Position numbers and translations under genes: made by a program. Positions 19,192-28,285 of a stretch of 64,000 nt of DNA are shown piece by piece. The first letter of the stretch is position 1. Each line of letters starts with the position of its first letter. The stretch covers positions 29,932-93,931 of the forward strand of contig NZ_JAZHLI010000012.1 in NCBI RefSeq assembly GCF_036549475.1. Direction: 5' to 3'. Below the pieces are notes generated by a model. The model did not search any database. It saw only the letters and a list, made by a program, of their open reading frames with translations, and had not been told where the DNA came from. The DNA is from Aurantimonas sp036549475. GTDB lineage: Bacteria > Pseudomonadota > Alphaproteobacteria > Rhizobiales > Rhizobiaceae.

Positions 19192-20265
19192 ATGGCCAAG
19201 ATGAAAGCGGCGATCTTCGTCGAGCCGAACCGGATCGTGCTCGACGAAAAGCCGATACCCGATGTCGGCCCGCTCGACGCGCTGGTGCGGATCACCACGA
19301 CGACGATCTGCGGTACCGACGTGCACATTCTCAAGGGTGAATATCCGGTCGAGCGGGGGCTGACCATCGGCCACGAGCCGGTCGGCGTGATCGAGAAGCT
19401 CGGCTCCGCCGTGCAGGGTTATACCGAAGGCCAGCGCGTCATTGCCGGCGCGATCACGCCGAGCGGCTACAGCAATGCCTGCCTCTGCGGCTGCCATTCC
19501 CAGGACGGGCCGGGCACGAAGCACGGATTCCGGCCGATGGGCGGCTGGCGTTTCGGCAACACCATCGACGGCGCCCAGGCCGAATATCTTCTCGTGCCCG
19601 ACGCCATGGTCAATCTGGCGCCGATCCCGGACGGGCTCACCGACGAGCAGGTCCTGATGTGCCCGGACATCATGTCTACAGGCTTTTCCGGCGCCGAGAG
19701 CGGTGCAGTGCGCATCGGTGACGTCGTCGCGGTGTTTGCCCAGGGGCCGATCGGCCTCTGTGCCACTGCCGGTGCCCGGCTGATGGGCGCCACGACGATC
19801 ATCGGGGTGGAATCCGTGCCCGAGCGCATGGAGATCGCCCACAAGATGGGCGCCGACCATGTCGTCGACTTCACCAAGGGCGACGTCGTCGCCGAGATCA
19901 TGCGACTGACCGACGGCCGCGGCGTCGACGTGGCGATCGAGGCGCTCGGCCGGCAGGAGACCTTCGAAGCCGCCCTGCGGGTGCTGCGGCCCGGCGGAAC
20001 GCTGTCATCGCTCGGCGTCTATTCCAACGACCTGACCATCCCGCTCGACGCCTTCAGTGCCGGTCTCGGCGACAACCGCATCGTCACCACGCTGTGTCCC
20101 GGCGGCAAGGAGCGCATGCGTCGCCTGATGGAGGTCATCGCGTCGGAGCGCCTCGATACCCGGCCGCTGGTGACCCATCGCTTCAAGCTCGATCAGATCG
20201 AGGAGGCCTACGACCTGTTCGCCAATCAGCGCGACGGCGTCCTGAAGGTGGCCATACAGCCATAA
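19192..20265 (+). CDS. Zinc-dependent alcohol dehydrogenase (isopropanol dehydrogenase-like MDR)
   Basis: 357 residues from the ATG at 19192. Catalytic-zinc ligands are Cys in TTICGTDVH, His in IGHEPVG and Asp in CPDIMSTGFSGAES; the Asp is typical of the Thermoanaerobacter/Clostridium secondary-alcohol dehydrogenases. The coenzyme site lacks a simple GxGxxG, showing VFAQGPIGLCAT. A Cys-rich loop (NACLCGCHSQDG) replaces the canonical four-Cys structural zinc site. The likely role is interconversion of short aldehydes or ketones with alcohols under low oxygen, as its operon neighbours suggest. Confidence 0.88.
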   Translation: MAKMKAAIFVEPNRIVLDEKPIPDVGPLDALVRITTTTICGTDVHILKGEYPVERGLTIGHEPVGVIEKLGSAVQGYTEGQRVIAGAITPSGYSNACLCGCHSQDGPGTKHGFRPMGGWRFGNTIDGAQAEYLLVPDAMVNLAPIPDGLTDEQVLMCPDIMSTGFSGAESGAVRIGDVVAVFAQGPIGLCATAGARLMGATTIIGVESVPERMEIAHKMGADHVVDFTKGDVVAEIMRLTDGRGVDVAIEALGRQETFEAALRVLRPGGTLSSLGVYSNDLTIPLDAFSAGLGDNRIVTTLCPGGKERMRRLMEVIASERLDTRPLVTHRFKLDQIEEAYDLFANQRDGVLKVAIQP

Positions 20266-20372
20266 TTGTGGGGTCGTCTGCGTGTTAGGACCGAGGCCGT
20301 TGACGCAAACCCGGCGGCACAGGGACGGACGATCATGACGCAGATCCGACGAGCGCAGGCGACCCGCATCCC

Positions 20373-23066
20373 ATGAGTATCCGCAATTTCGACGCCCTCT
20401 TCAGTCCGCGCGCGATCGCGCTGATCGGCGCCAGCAACCAGCCGGGCTCGGTGGGCTCCGTGCTGGTCGACAATCTGGTCTCGGGCGGCTTTGCCGGCCG
20501 GATCATGCTGGTCAATCCGCATGAGAGCGAGGTCCACGGCCGTGCCTGCCACCGCTCGGTGGATGACCTTCCCGAGGTGCCGGATCTGGCCATCGTGGCG
20601 ACACCGGCGCGCACCGTCCCCGCGATCATCGCCGCGCTCGGCGCGCGCGGCTGCTGCGCCGCCATCGTCATCTCGGCCGGGCTCGGGGAAACGGCAGGCG
20701 GGTCGACACTGCGGCAGCAGGTTCTCGACGCGGCGCGGCCATACCTCATGCGCATCGTCGGGCCGAACTGCCTGGGCCTGATCTCTCCGGCTGCGGGCAT
20801 CAACGCCAGCTTTGCCCACCTGATGCCGCGGGCCGGCGACATCGCGCTCGTGAGCCAGTCGGGCGCCATGCTGACCTCGGTCATCGACTGGGCCGACGAG
20901 CGTCGCATCGGCTTTTCCCATCTCGTTTCGGTGGGGGACATGTCCGACGTCGATTTCGGCGACATGCTGGATTATCTGGCGACCGACCGGGCGACGCGGT
21001 CGATCCTGCTGTATGTCGAGAACGTCACCGAGGCGCAGAAATTCCTCTCCGCCGCGCGGCTGGCGGCCCGTTCCATGCCCGTCCTCGTCATCAAGGCCGG
21101 GCGCAGCGCGGCGGGTGCCCGGGCCGCCCAGTCCCATACCGGCGCCCTGGCCGGGTCCGATGTCGTCTACGACGCCGCCTTCCGGCGCGCCGGCATCCTT
21201 CGGGTGCGCGAGATCGAGGAATTGTTCGAGGCCGCGGCCACGCTCGCGAGCGGGGTGCGGATCTCAGGCGACCGGCTGACCATCCTGACCAATGGCGGCG
21301 GCGCCGGCGTCCTAGCGGTCGACGCGCTCGAATCCGACGGAGGTCGGCTCGCCAAACTGAGCGACGAAGGCATCACCGCGCTCGACGCGGTCCTGCCGTC
21401 GACCTGGTCGCGGGCCAATCCCGTCGACATCATCGGCGACGCGACGCCCGAGCGCTACGGCGCGGCCCTCGACGTGCTGATGAGTGAGCGCGAATCCGAC
21501 GCGATCCTCGTCATCAACTGTCCGACCGCCGTCGCCGACGGCATGGAGGCCGGCCGGCGGGTGGCCGAGATCGCCAAGCGCCGGCCGCGCTTTCCGGTCC
21601 TGACCAACTGGCTCGGCGGCACGTCCGCAGCGCCGGTCCGCGACTACTTCGCCGGCGAGAAGGTGGCGACCTTCGACAGTCCGGAAAAGGCCATCCGCGC
21701 CTTCACCCATCTCGTTGAATACAAGCGCAACCAGGAGCTCCTCCTGGAAACGCCCTCGGCGGGCGTCGCCATCGGGCATCAGGACATCGCCGCTGCCAGG
21801 GAACTGATCGAAGCCGTGCGCGCCGACGGCCGCACGACGCTGAGCGAATTCGAGGCCAAGCGGTTGCTGGCCACCTTCGGCATTGCCACGGTCGCGACCC
21901 GTATGGCGGCGACCGTCGACGAGGCGATTGCGGGCTTCGAGGAGATCGGTGCGCCGGCCGTTCTCAAGATCGTCTCGCCCGAGATCTCCCACAAATCCGA
22001 TGCCGGCGGCGTGCGCCTGAACATCCGCTCGGCCGGGGAGATGCGCGAGAGTGCCGAGACGATGCTTGCGTCGGTGCGCGCGCATGCGCCGGATGCGCGG
22101 ATCGACGGCTTCACCGTGCAGCGCATGATCGTGCGCGACGGCGCCTATGAACTGATCGCGGGCATTGCGACCGATCCCACCTTCGGTCCGGTGATCCTGT
22201 TCGGCCGCGGCGGCAAGGCGACGGAGGTGATCGGGGACCGTGCGATCGGCCTGCCTCCGCTCAATTCCGTGCTGGCCCGGGAGATGATCCGGGGTACCCG
22301 GGTCGCAAAGCTCCTCGACGGGTATCGCGACGTGCCCCCGGTGGCCTTCGACGTGCTGGCCAGCGTGCTCGTGCGCCTGTCGGAACTGGCGGTCCATCTG
22401 GCGGACGTGGCCGAACTCGACATCAATCCGCTGCTCGCCGACGCCGACGGCGTGATCGCCCTCGACGCGCGGGTGTCGCTGCACGAGGCGGGCGCGACAC
22501 GGGTCGCACCGTCGATCCGGCCCTATCCGCGCGAACTGGAATGCGAGGTGGAACTGCGTCGGGGCGAGCGCTTCCTGCTCCGTCCGATCCGGCCGGAGGA
22601 CGAGAATCCGCTGGCCGAGATGGTTTCCCGCTGCACGCAGGAGGATCTGCGCCTGCGCTTCATGGCGCCGATGAAGGTGCTGCGGCACCAGGCGGCAGCA
22701 CGCTTCTCGCAGATCGACTATCACCGCGAGATGGCGCTGGTGGCGGTCGAACCGGACAGCCCCTATGGCGAGGGCCCGATCTTCGGTGTGGCCCGTCTCG
22801 TCTCGGACCCCGAGAACGAAGCGGCGGAGTTTGCCGTCCTCGTGCGGTCCGACATGAAGGGGCGGGGCCTTGGCTACCGGCTGCTGTCGGAAATCCTGGC
22901 CTACGGCCGCAAGCGTGGCTTGCGCCGCGTCTATGGCGAGGTTCTGCGCGAGAACAGCACGATGCTGCAGATGGCCCGGGACCTGGGGTTCCGCATGGAA
23001 ACGCCGGAGAACTTCTCCGACACCGCCCATGTCACCATCGAGTTCGATCGCAAGGCAGCGACGTAA
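20373..23066 (+). CDS. ADP-forming acyl-CoA synthetase fused to a GNAT acetyltransferase domain
   Basis: 897 residues. The order is a CoA-binding domain (FSPRAIALIGASNQPGSVG), CoA-ligase domains with the phospho-transfer histidine context QSHTGALAGSD near residue 257, an ATP-grasp part (about 490-700; LKIVSPEISHKSDAGGVRLN), and a C-terminal GNAT domain (about 725-890; VRSDMKGRGLGYRLLSEIL). ADP-forming synthetases make acetate and ATP from acetyl-CoA. Fused GNAT/Acd proteins of the Pat type can acetylate lysines of metabolic enzymes. Here all ligase blocks are present, so both activities are possible. It follows the alcohol dehydrogenase, consistent with a fermentative module. Confidence 0.9.
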   Translation: MSIRNFDALFSPRAIALIGASNQPGSVGSVLVDNLVSGGFAGRIMLVNPHESEVHGRACHRSVDDLPEVPDLAIVATPARTVPAIIAALGARGCCAAIVISAGLGETAGGSTLRQQVLDAARPYLMRIVGPNCLGLISPAAGINASFAHLMPRAGDIALVSQSGAMLTSVIDWADERRIGFSHLVSVGDMSDVDFGDMLDYLATDRATRSILLYVENVTEAQKFLSAARLAARSMPVLVIKAGRSAAGARAAQSHTGALAGSDVVYDAAFRRAGILRVREIEELFEAAATLASGVRISGDRLTILTNGGGAGVLAVDALESDGGRLAKLSDEGITALDAVLPSTWSRANPVDIIGDATPERYGAALDVLMSERESDAILVINCPTAVADGMEAGRRVAEIAKRRPRFPVLTNWLGGTSAAPVRDYFAGEKVATFDSPEKAIRAFTHLVEYKRNQELLLETPSAGVAIGHQDIAAARELIEAVRADGRTTLSEFEAKRLLATFGIATVATRMAATVDEAIAGFEEIGAPAVLKIVSPEISHKSDAGGVRLNIRSAGEMRESAETMLASVRAHAPDARIDGFTVQRMIVRDGAYELIAGIATDPTFGPVILFGRGGKATEVIGDRAIGLPPLNSVLAREMIRGTRVAKLLDGYRDVPPVAFDVLASVLVRLSELAVHLADVAELDINPLLADADGVIALDARVSLHEAGATRVAPSIRPYPRELECEVELRRGERFLLRPIRPEDENPLAEMVSRCTQEDLRLRFMAPMKVLRHQAAARFSQIDYHREMALVAVEPDSPYGEGPIFGVARLVSDPENEAAEFAVLVRSDMKGRGLGYRLLSEILAYGRKRGLRRVYGEVLRENSTMLQMARDLGFRMETPENFSDTAHVTIEFDRKAAT

Positions 23067-23132
23067 GGGGCCGGCGAGGACGCCGACTCCTGTCCCTCAT
23101 GATGTCGAAGGGGATCTGCCGGGAGCGTCCCG

Positions 23133-23483
23133 CTATTCCTGGATGCTTTCGATATAGGCGATGATCGACTGCGCCTGTCCGGGCCCGAAGATGAATTCCG
23201 GCATGTCCGGGTGCCCGGTCCACAGCCCCTCCACCAGCGATTCTTCGAGGGCGGCGATCGGATAGTTGCGCGAGAGCGTGCGAAAGGCCGGCGCCTGCGG
23301 ATGCGGGCTGACGCCCTTGCGCCCGATGGAATGACACCGGGCGCAATTGGCTTCGAGGAAGCGCTGGCCGTTGGCGATGTTCGCGAGATCCTGGGCCATG
23401 GCGGTGGTCGGCATCATGGCGAGCGCCGCCGCAAGGAGCGCTACCTGTCGCAGCCGCTGCCGCAAATGTCCGAATCGGGTCAT
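23133..23483 (-). CDS. Small periplasmic class I cytochrome c
   Basis: 116 residues from the ATG at 23483. A signal peptide (VALLAAALAMMPTTAMAQ) precedes the mature domain, which has the haem motif CARCH near residue 46 and a Met ligand in GHPDMPEFIFG. It is likely a single-haem electron carrier in the periplasm. It is divergent from the kinase fusion, and the shared upstream region holds a FixK/FNR-type operator 99 bp from this start. Confidence 0.92.
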   Translation of the reverse strand: MTRFGHLRQRLRQVALLAAALAMMPTTAMAQDLANIANGQRFLEANCARCHSIGRKGVSPHPQAPAFRTLSRNYPIAALEESLVEGLWTGHPDMPEFIFGPGQAQSIIAYIESIQE

Positions 23484-23581
23484 CGCCGTTTCCTCCTTGT
23501 TCCGCCACAGAGCGCCGTGTCCGGGAAGACGTGCGACGCGATGCTGTTGCACCATCTGACCACGCCGCGGGCCCAGGCGCC

Positions 23582-23595
23582 TTGACGCCGATCAA
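23582..23595. promoter_or_regulatory. FNR/FixK-type operator between cytochrome c and kinase genes
   Basis: TTGACGCCGATCAA is a full TTGA-N6-TCAA site followed by GG. It is 71 bp before the + strand kinase start and 99 bp before the - strand cytochrome c start, so it could serve either or both. Confidence 0.75.
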
Positions 23596-23665
23596 GGCGG
23601 AGCGAAGTGTGCGGCGGATAGGACAGGGCAAGCGGCCGTGCCGGCCGCCAGCGAGGCGAGGCGTC

Positions 23666-25246
23666 ATGCAGGAAGCGAGCGACGCGGTTCTGGAGTGCCT
23701 CAAGGCCTGGTTCTTCGGCGCGGTCGCTGCCGACCGGATCGAAACCGTCACGACGCATATCTCGATCGTGCTGATCGGCGGGGACACCGCCATCAAGTTG
23801 AAGCGACCGGTCAGGCTGACTTATGTCGATTTCTCGACGCCCGGGTTGCGGCTTGCTGCCTGCGAGCGCGAACTCGAACTCAACCGGCGAACGGCCCCGC
23901 AGCTCTATCGCGCCGTCCGCAGGGTTACCCGCGAGCCGGACGGGGGGCTGGTGCTCGACGGGGCCGGGGACCTCGTGGATGCGGTGGTCGAGATGCGCCG
24001 CTTCGAGGCGGACGGGCTGCTCGACCGGCGCGCCATGGAAGGGACGCTCACCGCCCGGCTGATGGACCGGCTGGCACGCAACATCGCGGCCTTCCACGCG
24101 GCGGTTCCTCCCTGCGACGCGCCGGACGGCGCGGCCCGGATGGCGGCAGTTCTCGACATCAACGAGGCCGCTTTTCAGGCGACCAACCTGTTTGGCGCAG
24201 AGGAGACGGCCGGCTTCAACGATCGCTTTCGACAGGAACTCGCCCGTCTCTCGCCGCTCCTGGACGACCGGGCCGCGGCAGGCCGTGTGCGCCGCTGCCA
24301 TGGCGACCTGCACCTTCGCAACATCTGCACCGTGGATGGCGAGCCGGTGCTGTTCGACTGCCTGGAATTCGACGAGGAACTGGGCACGACCGACATCCTC
24401 TACGATCTCGCCTTCCTGCTGATGGATCTCTGGCATCGGGGGCTGGAGGAATTCGCCAATCTCGTGCTCAACCGCTACCTCGACGTGACCGGTGACGATA
24501 GCGGCCTGCCGGCAATGCCCTTCTTCATGGCCGTGCGGGCGGCGGTCCGGGCCCATGTCGCCGCGACACAGCTTCCGGATGCGGGCGCGAACGCGGCGGG
24601 GCTGCGCGAGGAAGCGCGCAGCTACTTCGCGCTGGCGCGCAACCTGCTGGAGCCGCGGCCAACAAGCCTGGTGGCCGTGGGCGGGCTTTCGGGCTCGGGC
24701 AAGTCGACGGTCGCGGCGGGACTGGCACCCCGGATCGGCCCGCCGCCGGGCGCACGCAATCTCTCCAGCGACCGCATCCGCAAGCGCCTGTGCGGAGTCG
24801 CGCCCGAAACGCGGCTGGGCACGGAGGCCTATACGGCGGCGATGTCGGAACGCGTCTATGGCGAGATGGCGGAGGGCGCTGTCCGGATCCTGCGACTGGG
24901 CCACGGTGTCGTCGCCGACGCGACCTTCGAGCGACCGGCCGACCGCGTCCGCATCGCGGCGGCAGCGCGACCGGCCAATGTCGGCTTCCAGGGGCTCTGG
25001 CTCGACGTCGGGTCCGCAGAGATGTTGCGCCGGGTCGCCGCGCGCCGCGGCGATCCGTCCGATGCCACCACCGAAATCGTGCAGCGTCAACTGAACCGCG
25101 ATCCCGGCACGATCGATTGGGAGAGGATCGACGGCGAGGGGGAGCCATCTGCGGTCGCGCAGGCCGCGCGCAACGTGGTGGACGCGCGGGTGCATCAGAA
25201 GGGAAAGCAGGAAAACCCGCCCCCGGACGACAGTGGGCTGGGGTAG
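23666..25246 (+). CDS. APH-like phosphotransferase domain fused to a P-loop kinase domain
   Basis: 526 residues from the ATG at 23666. Residues 1-340 resemble the aminoglycoside phosphotransferase fold, with the catalytic loop CHGDLHLRNIC and the metal-binding region FDCLEFDEELGTTDILYDLAF. Residues ~350-510 are an AAA_33-type kinase, with Walker A GLSGSGKST. Such fusions occur widely in alphaproteobacteria and are annotated bifunctional, but the substrate is not known; resistance should not be inferred. A FixK/FNR-type operator lies upstream, linking it to the low-oxygen set. Confidence 0.85.
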   Translation: MQEASDAVLECLKAWFFGAVAADRIETVTTHISIVLIGGDTAIKLKRPVRLTYVDFSTPGLRLAACERELELNRRTAPQLYRAVRRVTREPDGGLVLDGAGDLVDAVVEMRRFEADGLLDRRAMEGTLTARLMDRLARNIAAFHAAVPPCDAPDGAARMAAVLDINEAAFQATNLFGAEETAGFNDRFRQELARLSPLLDDRAAAGRVRRCHGDLHLRNICTVDGEPVLFDCLEFDEELGTTDILYDLAFLLMDLWHRGLEEFANLVLNRYLDVTGDDSGLPAMPFFMAVRAAVRAHVAATQLPDAGANAAGLREEARSYFALARNLLEPRPTSLVAVGGLSGSGKSTVAAGLAPRIGPPPGARNLSSDRIRKRLCGVAPETRLGTEAYTAAMSERVYGEMAEGAVRILRLGHGVVADATFERPADRVRIAAAARPANVGFQGLWLDVGSAEMLRRVAARRGDPSDATTEIVQRQLNRDPGTIDWERIDGEGEPSAVAQAARNVVDARVHQKGKQENPPPDDSGLG

Positions 25247-25305
25247 AGCGGCCACCTGCCGGAACCGTCGAGTAGACTCGCGGCTTGAAGAGCCGCTGTG
25301 CCGGT

Positions 25306-25319
25306 TTGATCGGGATCAA
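25306..25319. promoter_or_regulatory. FNR/FixK-type operator upstream of the 135-residue hypothetical
   Basis: TTGATCGGGATCAA is a perfect TTGAT-N4-ATCAA site followed by GG, 49 bp before the start at 25369. It is the third such site within 7.4 kb and the closest to consensus. Confidence 0.8.
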
Positions 25320-25368
25320 GGAGCGCGCGCGCAATGCCGGTAGAATCGTTAAATCGAAGGAGCACCCC

Positions 25369-25776
25369 ATGAGCACCGAGACCCACGCCGCATCGACCCC
25401 GCAGAGCTTTCCGCCGTCGTTCCGGCATGTCCGACTGGAACTCGCACGCGAGAAGGGGCATCCGGACGGCGACAGCCGCTACGGCTACGACATCCTCGTG
25501 CCCCTCGACACGGAGGGCCGCATCGATCCGGCCGAATGGAAGCCCCACCAGGCCGCCTGTCGCGTTCGCCACTTTCAGGAAGGCCAGACAGACCTGATCG
25601 GTCGCCTGCGGCGCAAACCCGGCGGAACCTGGTATTTCGACTATCAGGAAGGCCCGGCTGACGACGAGATCGGCTTTCATTTCGACCAGGAGCGCTTCGT
25701 CCCGGGCGAATATGTCTCGATCCGACGGGGCGGCGACACCCATACCTACCAGGTCAAGAAAGTCGGACCGCTCTGA
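25369..25776 (+). CDS. Conserved hypothetical protein in the FNR/FixK-marked set
   Basis: 135 residues from the ATG at 25369, with GAAGGAGC upstream. The protein is soluble and beta-rich; HVRLELAREKGHPDGDSRYGYDILVPLD and GEYVSIRRGGDTHTYQV are its best-formed blocks. I cannot name a function. A perfect operator 49 bp upstream and the phasin-like gene 48 bp downstream suggest a low-oxygen transcript of two genes. Confidence 0.82.
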   Translation: MSTETHAASTPQSFPPSFRHVRLELAREKGHPDGDSRYGYDILVPLDTEGRIDPAEWKPHQAACRVRHFQEGQTDLIGRLRRKPGGTWYFDYQEGPADDEIGFHFDQERFVPGEYVSIRRGGDTHTYQVKKVGPL

Positions 25777-25824
25777 GGCGGCCGCGCCGCCGCTTTACCG
25801 GTCACCAATGGGAGGAGAGACGAG

Positions 25825-26196
25825 ATGGCAGCCACGCACGCGACAAATGACGGGATCGCCTGGCTGGCGCCGACGGAGATCCTGTTCCTGCAGATGCAGG
25901 CCTGGCATGCGACGATGGCGGTCGGCGTGAACGCGGCACAGGGAAGCGCGCGGCTGACGGCCGAGATGCTGGACTTCTGCGGCAGGCGACTGCTTGCCGA
26001 CAGCAGGACGATGCGCGCGCTCGCCACGTCTGGGCCGGGCGAGGCGATGAACGCCCCGTTCGACTGGCTGGCGACCGCCATGGCCGACTACGCGCGGATC
26101 GACAAGGATCTGCCGAAGATCGAGGCGGCCGTGGTAGACGAGGTAACCGAACCTCTCGTTACTGCCTGGATCCAGCCGGATGGCAAGGCCGCCTGA
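25825..26196 (+). CDS. Phasin-like hypothetical protein
   Basis: 123 residues, all-helical in character: LQMQAWHATMAVGVNAAQGSARLTAEMLDF has the amphipathic spacing of phasin-type proteins that coat polyhydroxyalkanoate granules. GGGAGGAGAGACGAG precedes the ATG. It shares the transcript of the preceding gene and ends before a strong terminator. PHA association is an inference from pattern only. Confidence 0.68.
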   Translation: MAATHATNDGIAWLAPTEILFLQMQAWHATMAVGVNAAQGSARLTAEMLDFCGRRLLADSRTMRALATSGPGEAMNAPFDWLATAMADYARIDKDLPKIEAAVVDEVTEPLVTAWIQPDGKAA

Positions 26197-26273
26197 CCGA
26201 TCGCGGCAGCTGAGAACCAACCGATACAACTGGCCGAAGCGGAAGCGCCATACGGCCCCGACATCACGTGAGT

Positions 26274-26312
26274 AAAAAGCCGCCGTTCTGCGTTGCAGGA
26301 CGACGGCTTTTT
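26274..26312. terminator. Bidirectional intrinsic terminator
   Basis: AAAAAGCCGCCGT (26274-26286) pairs with ACGACGGCTTTTT (26300-26312), one mismatch, 13-nt loop, T-run on both strands. It separates convergent genes ending at 26196 (+) and 26388 (-). Confidence 0.88.
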
Positions 26313-26387
26313 GTTGTGCTTCTGCGTGGTTCGATTGTCGGAGTCTGGCCTTGCCGCGATGTGCGGACGTCCGGCTCGCTGCCAACC

Positions 26388-26600
26388 CTATGCGGCGTGG
26401 CGGGAGGCGATCGTCTCGATCTCCTCGCGGCTCACGCGATCGTGCGACATCAGGATCTGGACGATCGGATCGTCGAGAATTTCGGCGAGTCCGGGTTCGC
26501 CTTTCCATCCATTGAGCCAGCGATTGTGGCCCGACGCGATATCGGTGGCCGACCCGACGCGGCCGGCGGAAGCGTCCTGAGGCTGACGATGCATGTTCAT
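26388..26600 (-). CDS. Small conserved-type hypothetical protein
   Basis: 70 residues from the ATG at 26600, with AAAGGAC upstream. The C-terminal half, DDPIVQILMSHDRVSREEIETI, has the look of the short C-terminal motif found in many small alphaproteobacterial proteins of unknown function. It has no signal peptide. A degenerate FNR/FixK-like site lies 61 bp upstream. Confidence 0.68.
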   Translation of the reverse strand: MNMHRQPQDASAGRVGSATDIASGHNRWLNGWKGEPGLAEILDDPIVQILMSHDRVSREEIETIASRHAA

Positions 26601-26660
26601 CGCGAAAGTCCTTTCACGAAAGATCCTGCGGCAGCATAGCGCGTCCTGCGCCGCCGCGGT

Positions 26661-26674
26661 TTGATATGTGTCAT
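26661..26674. promoter_or_regulatory. Degenerate FNR/FixK-like site
   Basis: TTGATATGTGTCAT matches one half-site fully and the other in three of four bases. It is 61 bp upstream of the - strand gene starting at 26600, at the edge of the FNR/FixK-marked region. Confidence 0.3.
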
Positions 26675-26728
26675 TGCGGGACAAATGCCAGCCTTCTCTG
26701 ACAGGGATGTGTCAGCCGCGCAGACCCA

Positions 26729-27958
26729 TCATTTTCCGCTCGCGAAACGGTCGAGGTCCGCCATGCTGCTTTCGTCGCTGAGGAACAGTGCAATGGGGCG
26801 CAGCCGCGGAAGATGCGCGAAGGTCACGATGATGCCGATGGTCACCGGGACCGCCAGAAGCGCCCCGGCGACGCCCCAGACCCAGCCCCACAGCAGCAGC
26901 ACCAGCAGGATCACCAGTGGCGACACGGACAACTGTTTTCCTTGAACCCTCGGATCGATGTAGTTGCCCATGATCTGTTCGATCACGAGTATCCCGATCC
27001 CGGCGATAAGCGCGGTCTGGAAACCCTGCTGCACATAAACGTAGATGATCGGCAGGATCCCGGCGACGAGCGAGCCGACGGTCGGGACGAAATTCAGCAG
27101 GAATGCCAGGATCGCCCAGACGATCAGGAGATCCACGCCGAAGATCGCAAGCCAGGCCGCGTAGAGGGCGCCGGTGAGCACTCCGAGCACGACGCGGATC
27201 AGAAGGTAGCGCCGCAACTGCCGGGCGATCACGTCAAGCGATTCGAAGACCCGGGAACGCTGCTCCGGATCGACGACGGCGGACACCTTCTCGCGCCAGT
27301 TAGGCGACTCGATCAGCATCAGGAGCGTGAAGAAGAAGATCAGGATCATCGCGGCCAGAACGCTTCCGGCCGAGCTGAGGATGGAACTGGCATAGTTCGA
27401 GGCATATTCGGCGACGGTGCTGCCGAGCTGCCCGCTGGCCCCGCGGATCTGGTCGGTGACACTGGAGAACATGTCGGAACTGCCGGACGATGAATCCGAG
27501 GTGGCCGCGTCGCCGCTGGTCTCCTCCTGGTTGGCCGAATCCGCTGCGTCGCCGGACGAGCTCTCGTCGCCGATCATCGGAGCGAGCGACTGGATCTCCT
27601 GTGAGACCTGGGGAAACGCGTCGGCGATGCGCTGCGCCGACAACCAGATTCCAGCGAGAAAGACCAGCAGGATCACGATGATCGCTCCCATCGCTGCGAC
27701 ATGGCCGAGCCAGCCGAATCGGCTCGGCAGGCTCTTCTTCACCATGCTGTCGACCGGCGACACGACGAGTGCGACGAGAATCGAAAAGATGAAGGGCACG
27801 ACGACGGAGGTCATCGCGCGCAGCGCCCAGAAGACGAGGATCACCGCGATCACGGACAGCAGTGCGATGACGACCTTCTGCGGGGGCATGCGCGATGCCT
27901 CGACCGGCGCATCCTGCGTGTTGTCTGAACGCGGGGATATGGGATCGGGCCCGGCCAT
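26729..27958 (-). CDS. AI-2E family transporter (putative permease)
   Basis: 409 residues with about eight membrane segments in the family pattern: two near the N-terminus (about 28-70), one near 88, a Ser/Asp-rich soluble insert (about 130-170), then five. The GNYIDPRVQGKQLSVSPLVILLVLLLWGWVWG block near residue 320-350 is the most conserved part of the AI-2E/PerM family. Members export autoinducer-2 or act as Na+/H+ antiporters; the substrate here is not decidable. Confidence 0.92.
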   Translation of the reverse strand: MAGPDPISPRSDNTQDAPVEASRMPPQKVVIALLSVIAVILVFWALRAMTSVVVPFIFSILVALVVSPVDSMVKKSLPSRFGWLGHVAAMGAIIVILLVFLAGIWLSAQRIADAFPQVSQEIQSLAPMIGDESSSGDAADSANQEETSGDAATSDSSSGSSDMFSSVTDQIRGASGQLGSTVAEYASNYASSILSSAGSVLAAMILIFFFTLLMLIESPNWREKVSAVVDPEQRSRVFESLDVIARQLRRYLLIRVVLGVLTGALYAAWLAIFGVDLLIVWAILAFLLNFVPTVGSLVAGILPIIYVYVQQGFQTALIAGIGILVIEQIMGNYIDPRVQGKQLSVSPLVILLVLLLWGWVWGVAGALLAVPVTIGIIVTFAHLPRLRPIALFLSDESSMADLDRFASGK

Positions 27959-28285
27959 GCTGTCTCCTGTCGCATTGTCGTGCGGCGAGCGATGCCGGGC
28001 AGAATCGCCTCACGGCCGTGTGAGCGCCGCCAAGAACCCAATGGCGCGGCGCGCGGAGTGTTCCATCGCTCTGAGCCATCCGACGCCCGTCTCATGACAG
28101 GCGCTTCTGGGTTCAATGCAGATCGGCGCGGATTTCTGCGTGGATTGGGGGCAGGGGACGTTCGGAACCAGAGGCTCCCAGTGGCCGTGCGCCAAGACGC
28201 GGCGACGGTGCCTGCACAGCAGACGCGACCGGCCGATCTCATGCCGCGGCGAACGTGGTCGTCCTCGGCAGGAATGGGGCCGGTG
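27959..28285. other. 327-bp region without a supported gene
   Basis: It lies between the start of the AI-2E gene and the stop of the PilZ gene, both on the minus strand. A short minus-strand frame (28010-28195) lacks a convincing ribosome site. I see no clear promoter or stem-loop with a T-run. It presumably holds the AI-2E promoter. Confidence 0.45.

Noticed and set aside
28010..28195. 61-residue minus-strand frame between AI-2E and PilZ genes
   Set aside because: No good ribosome site and no sensible composition.
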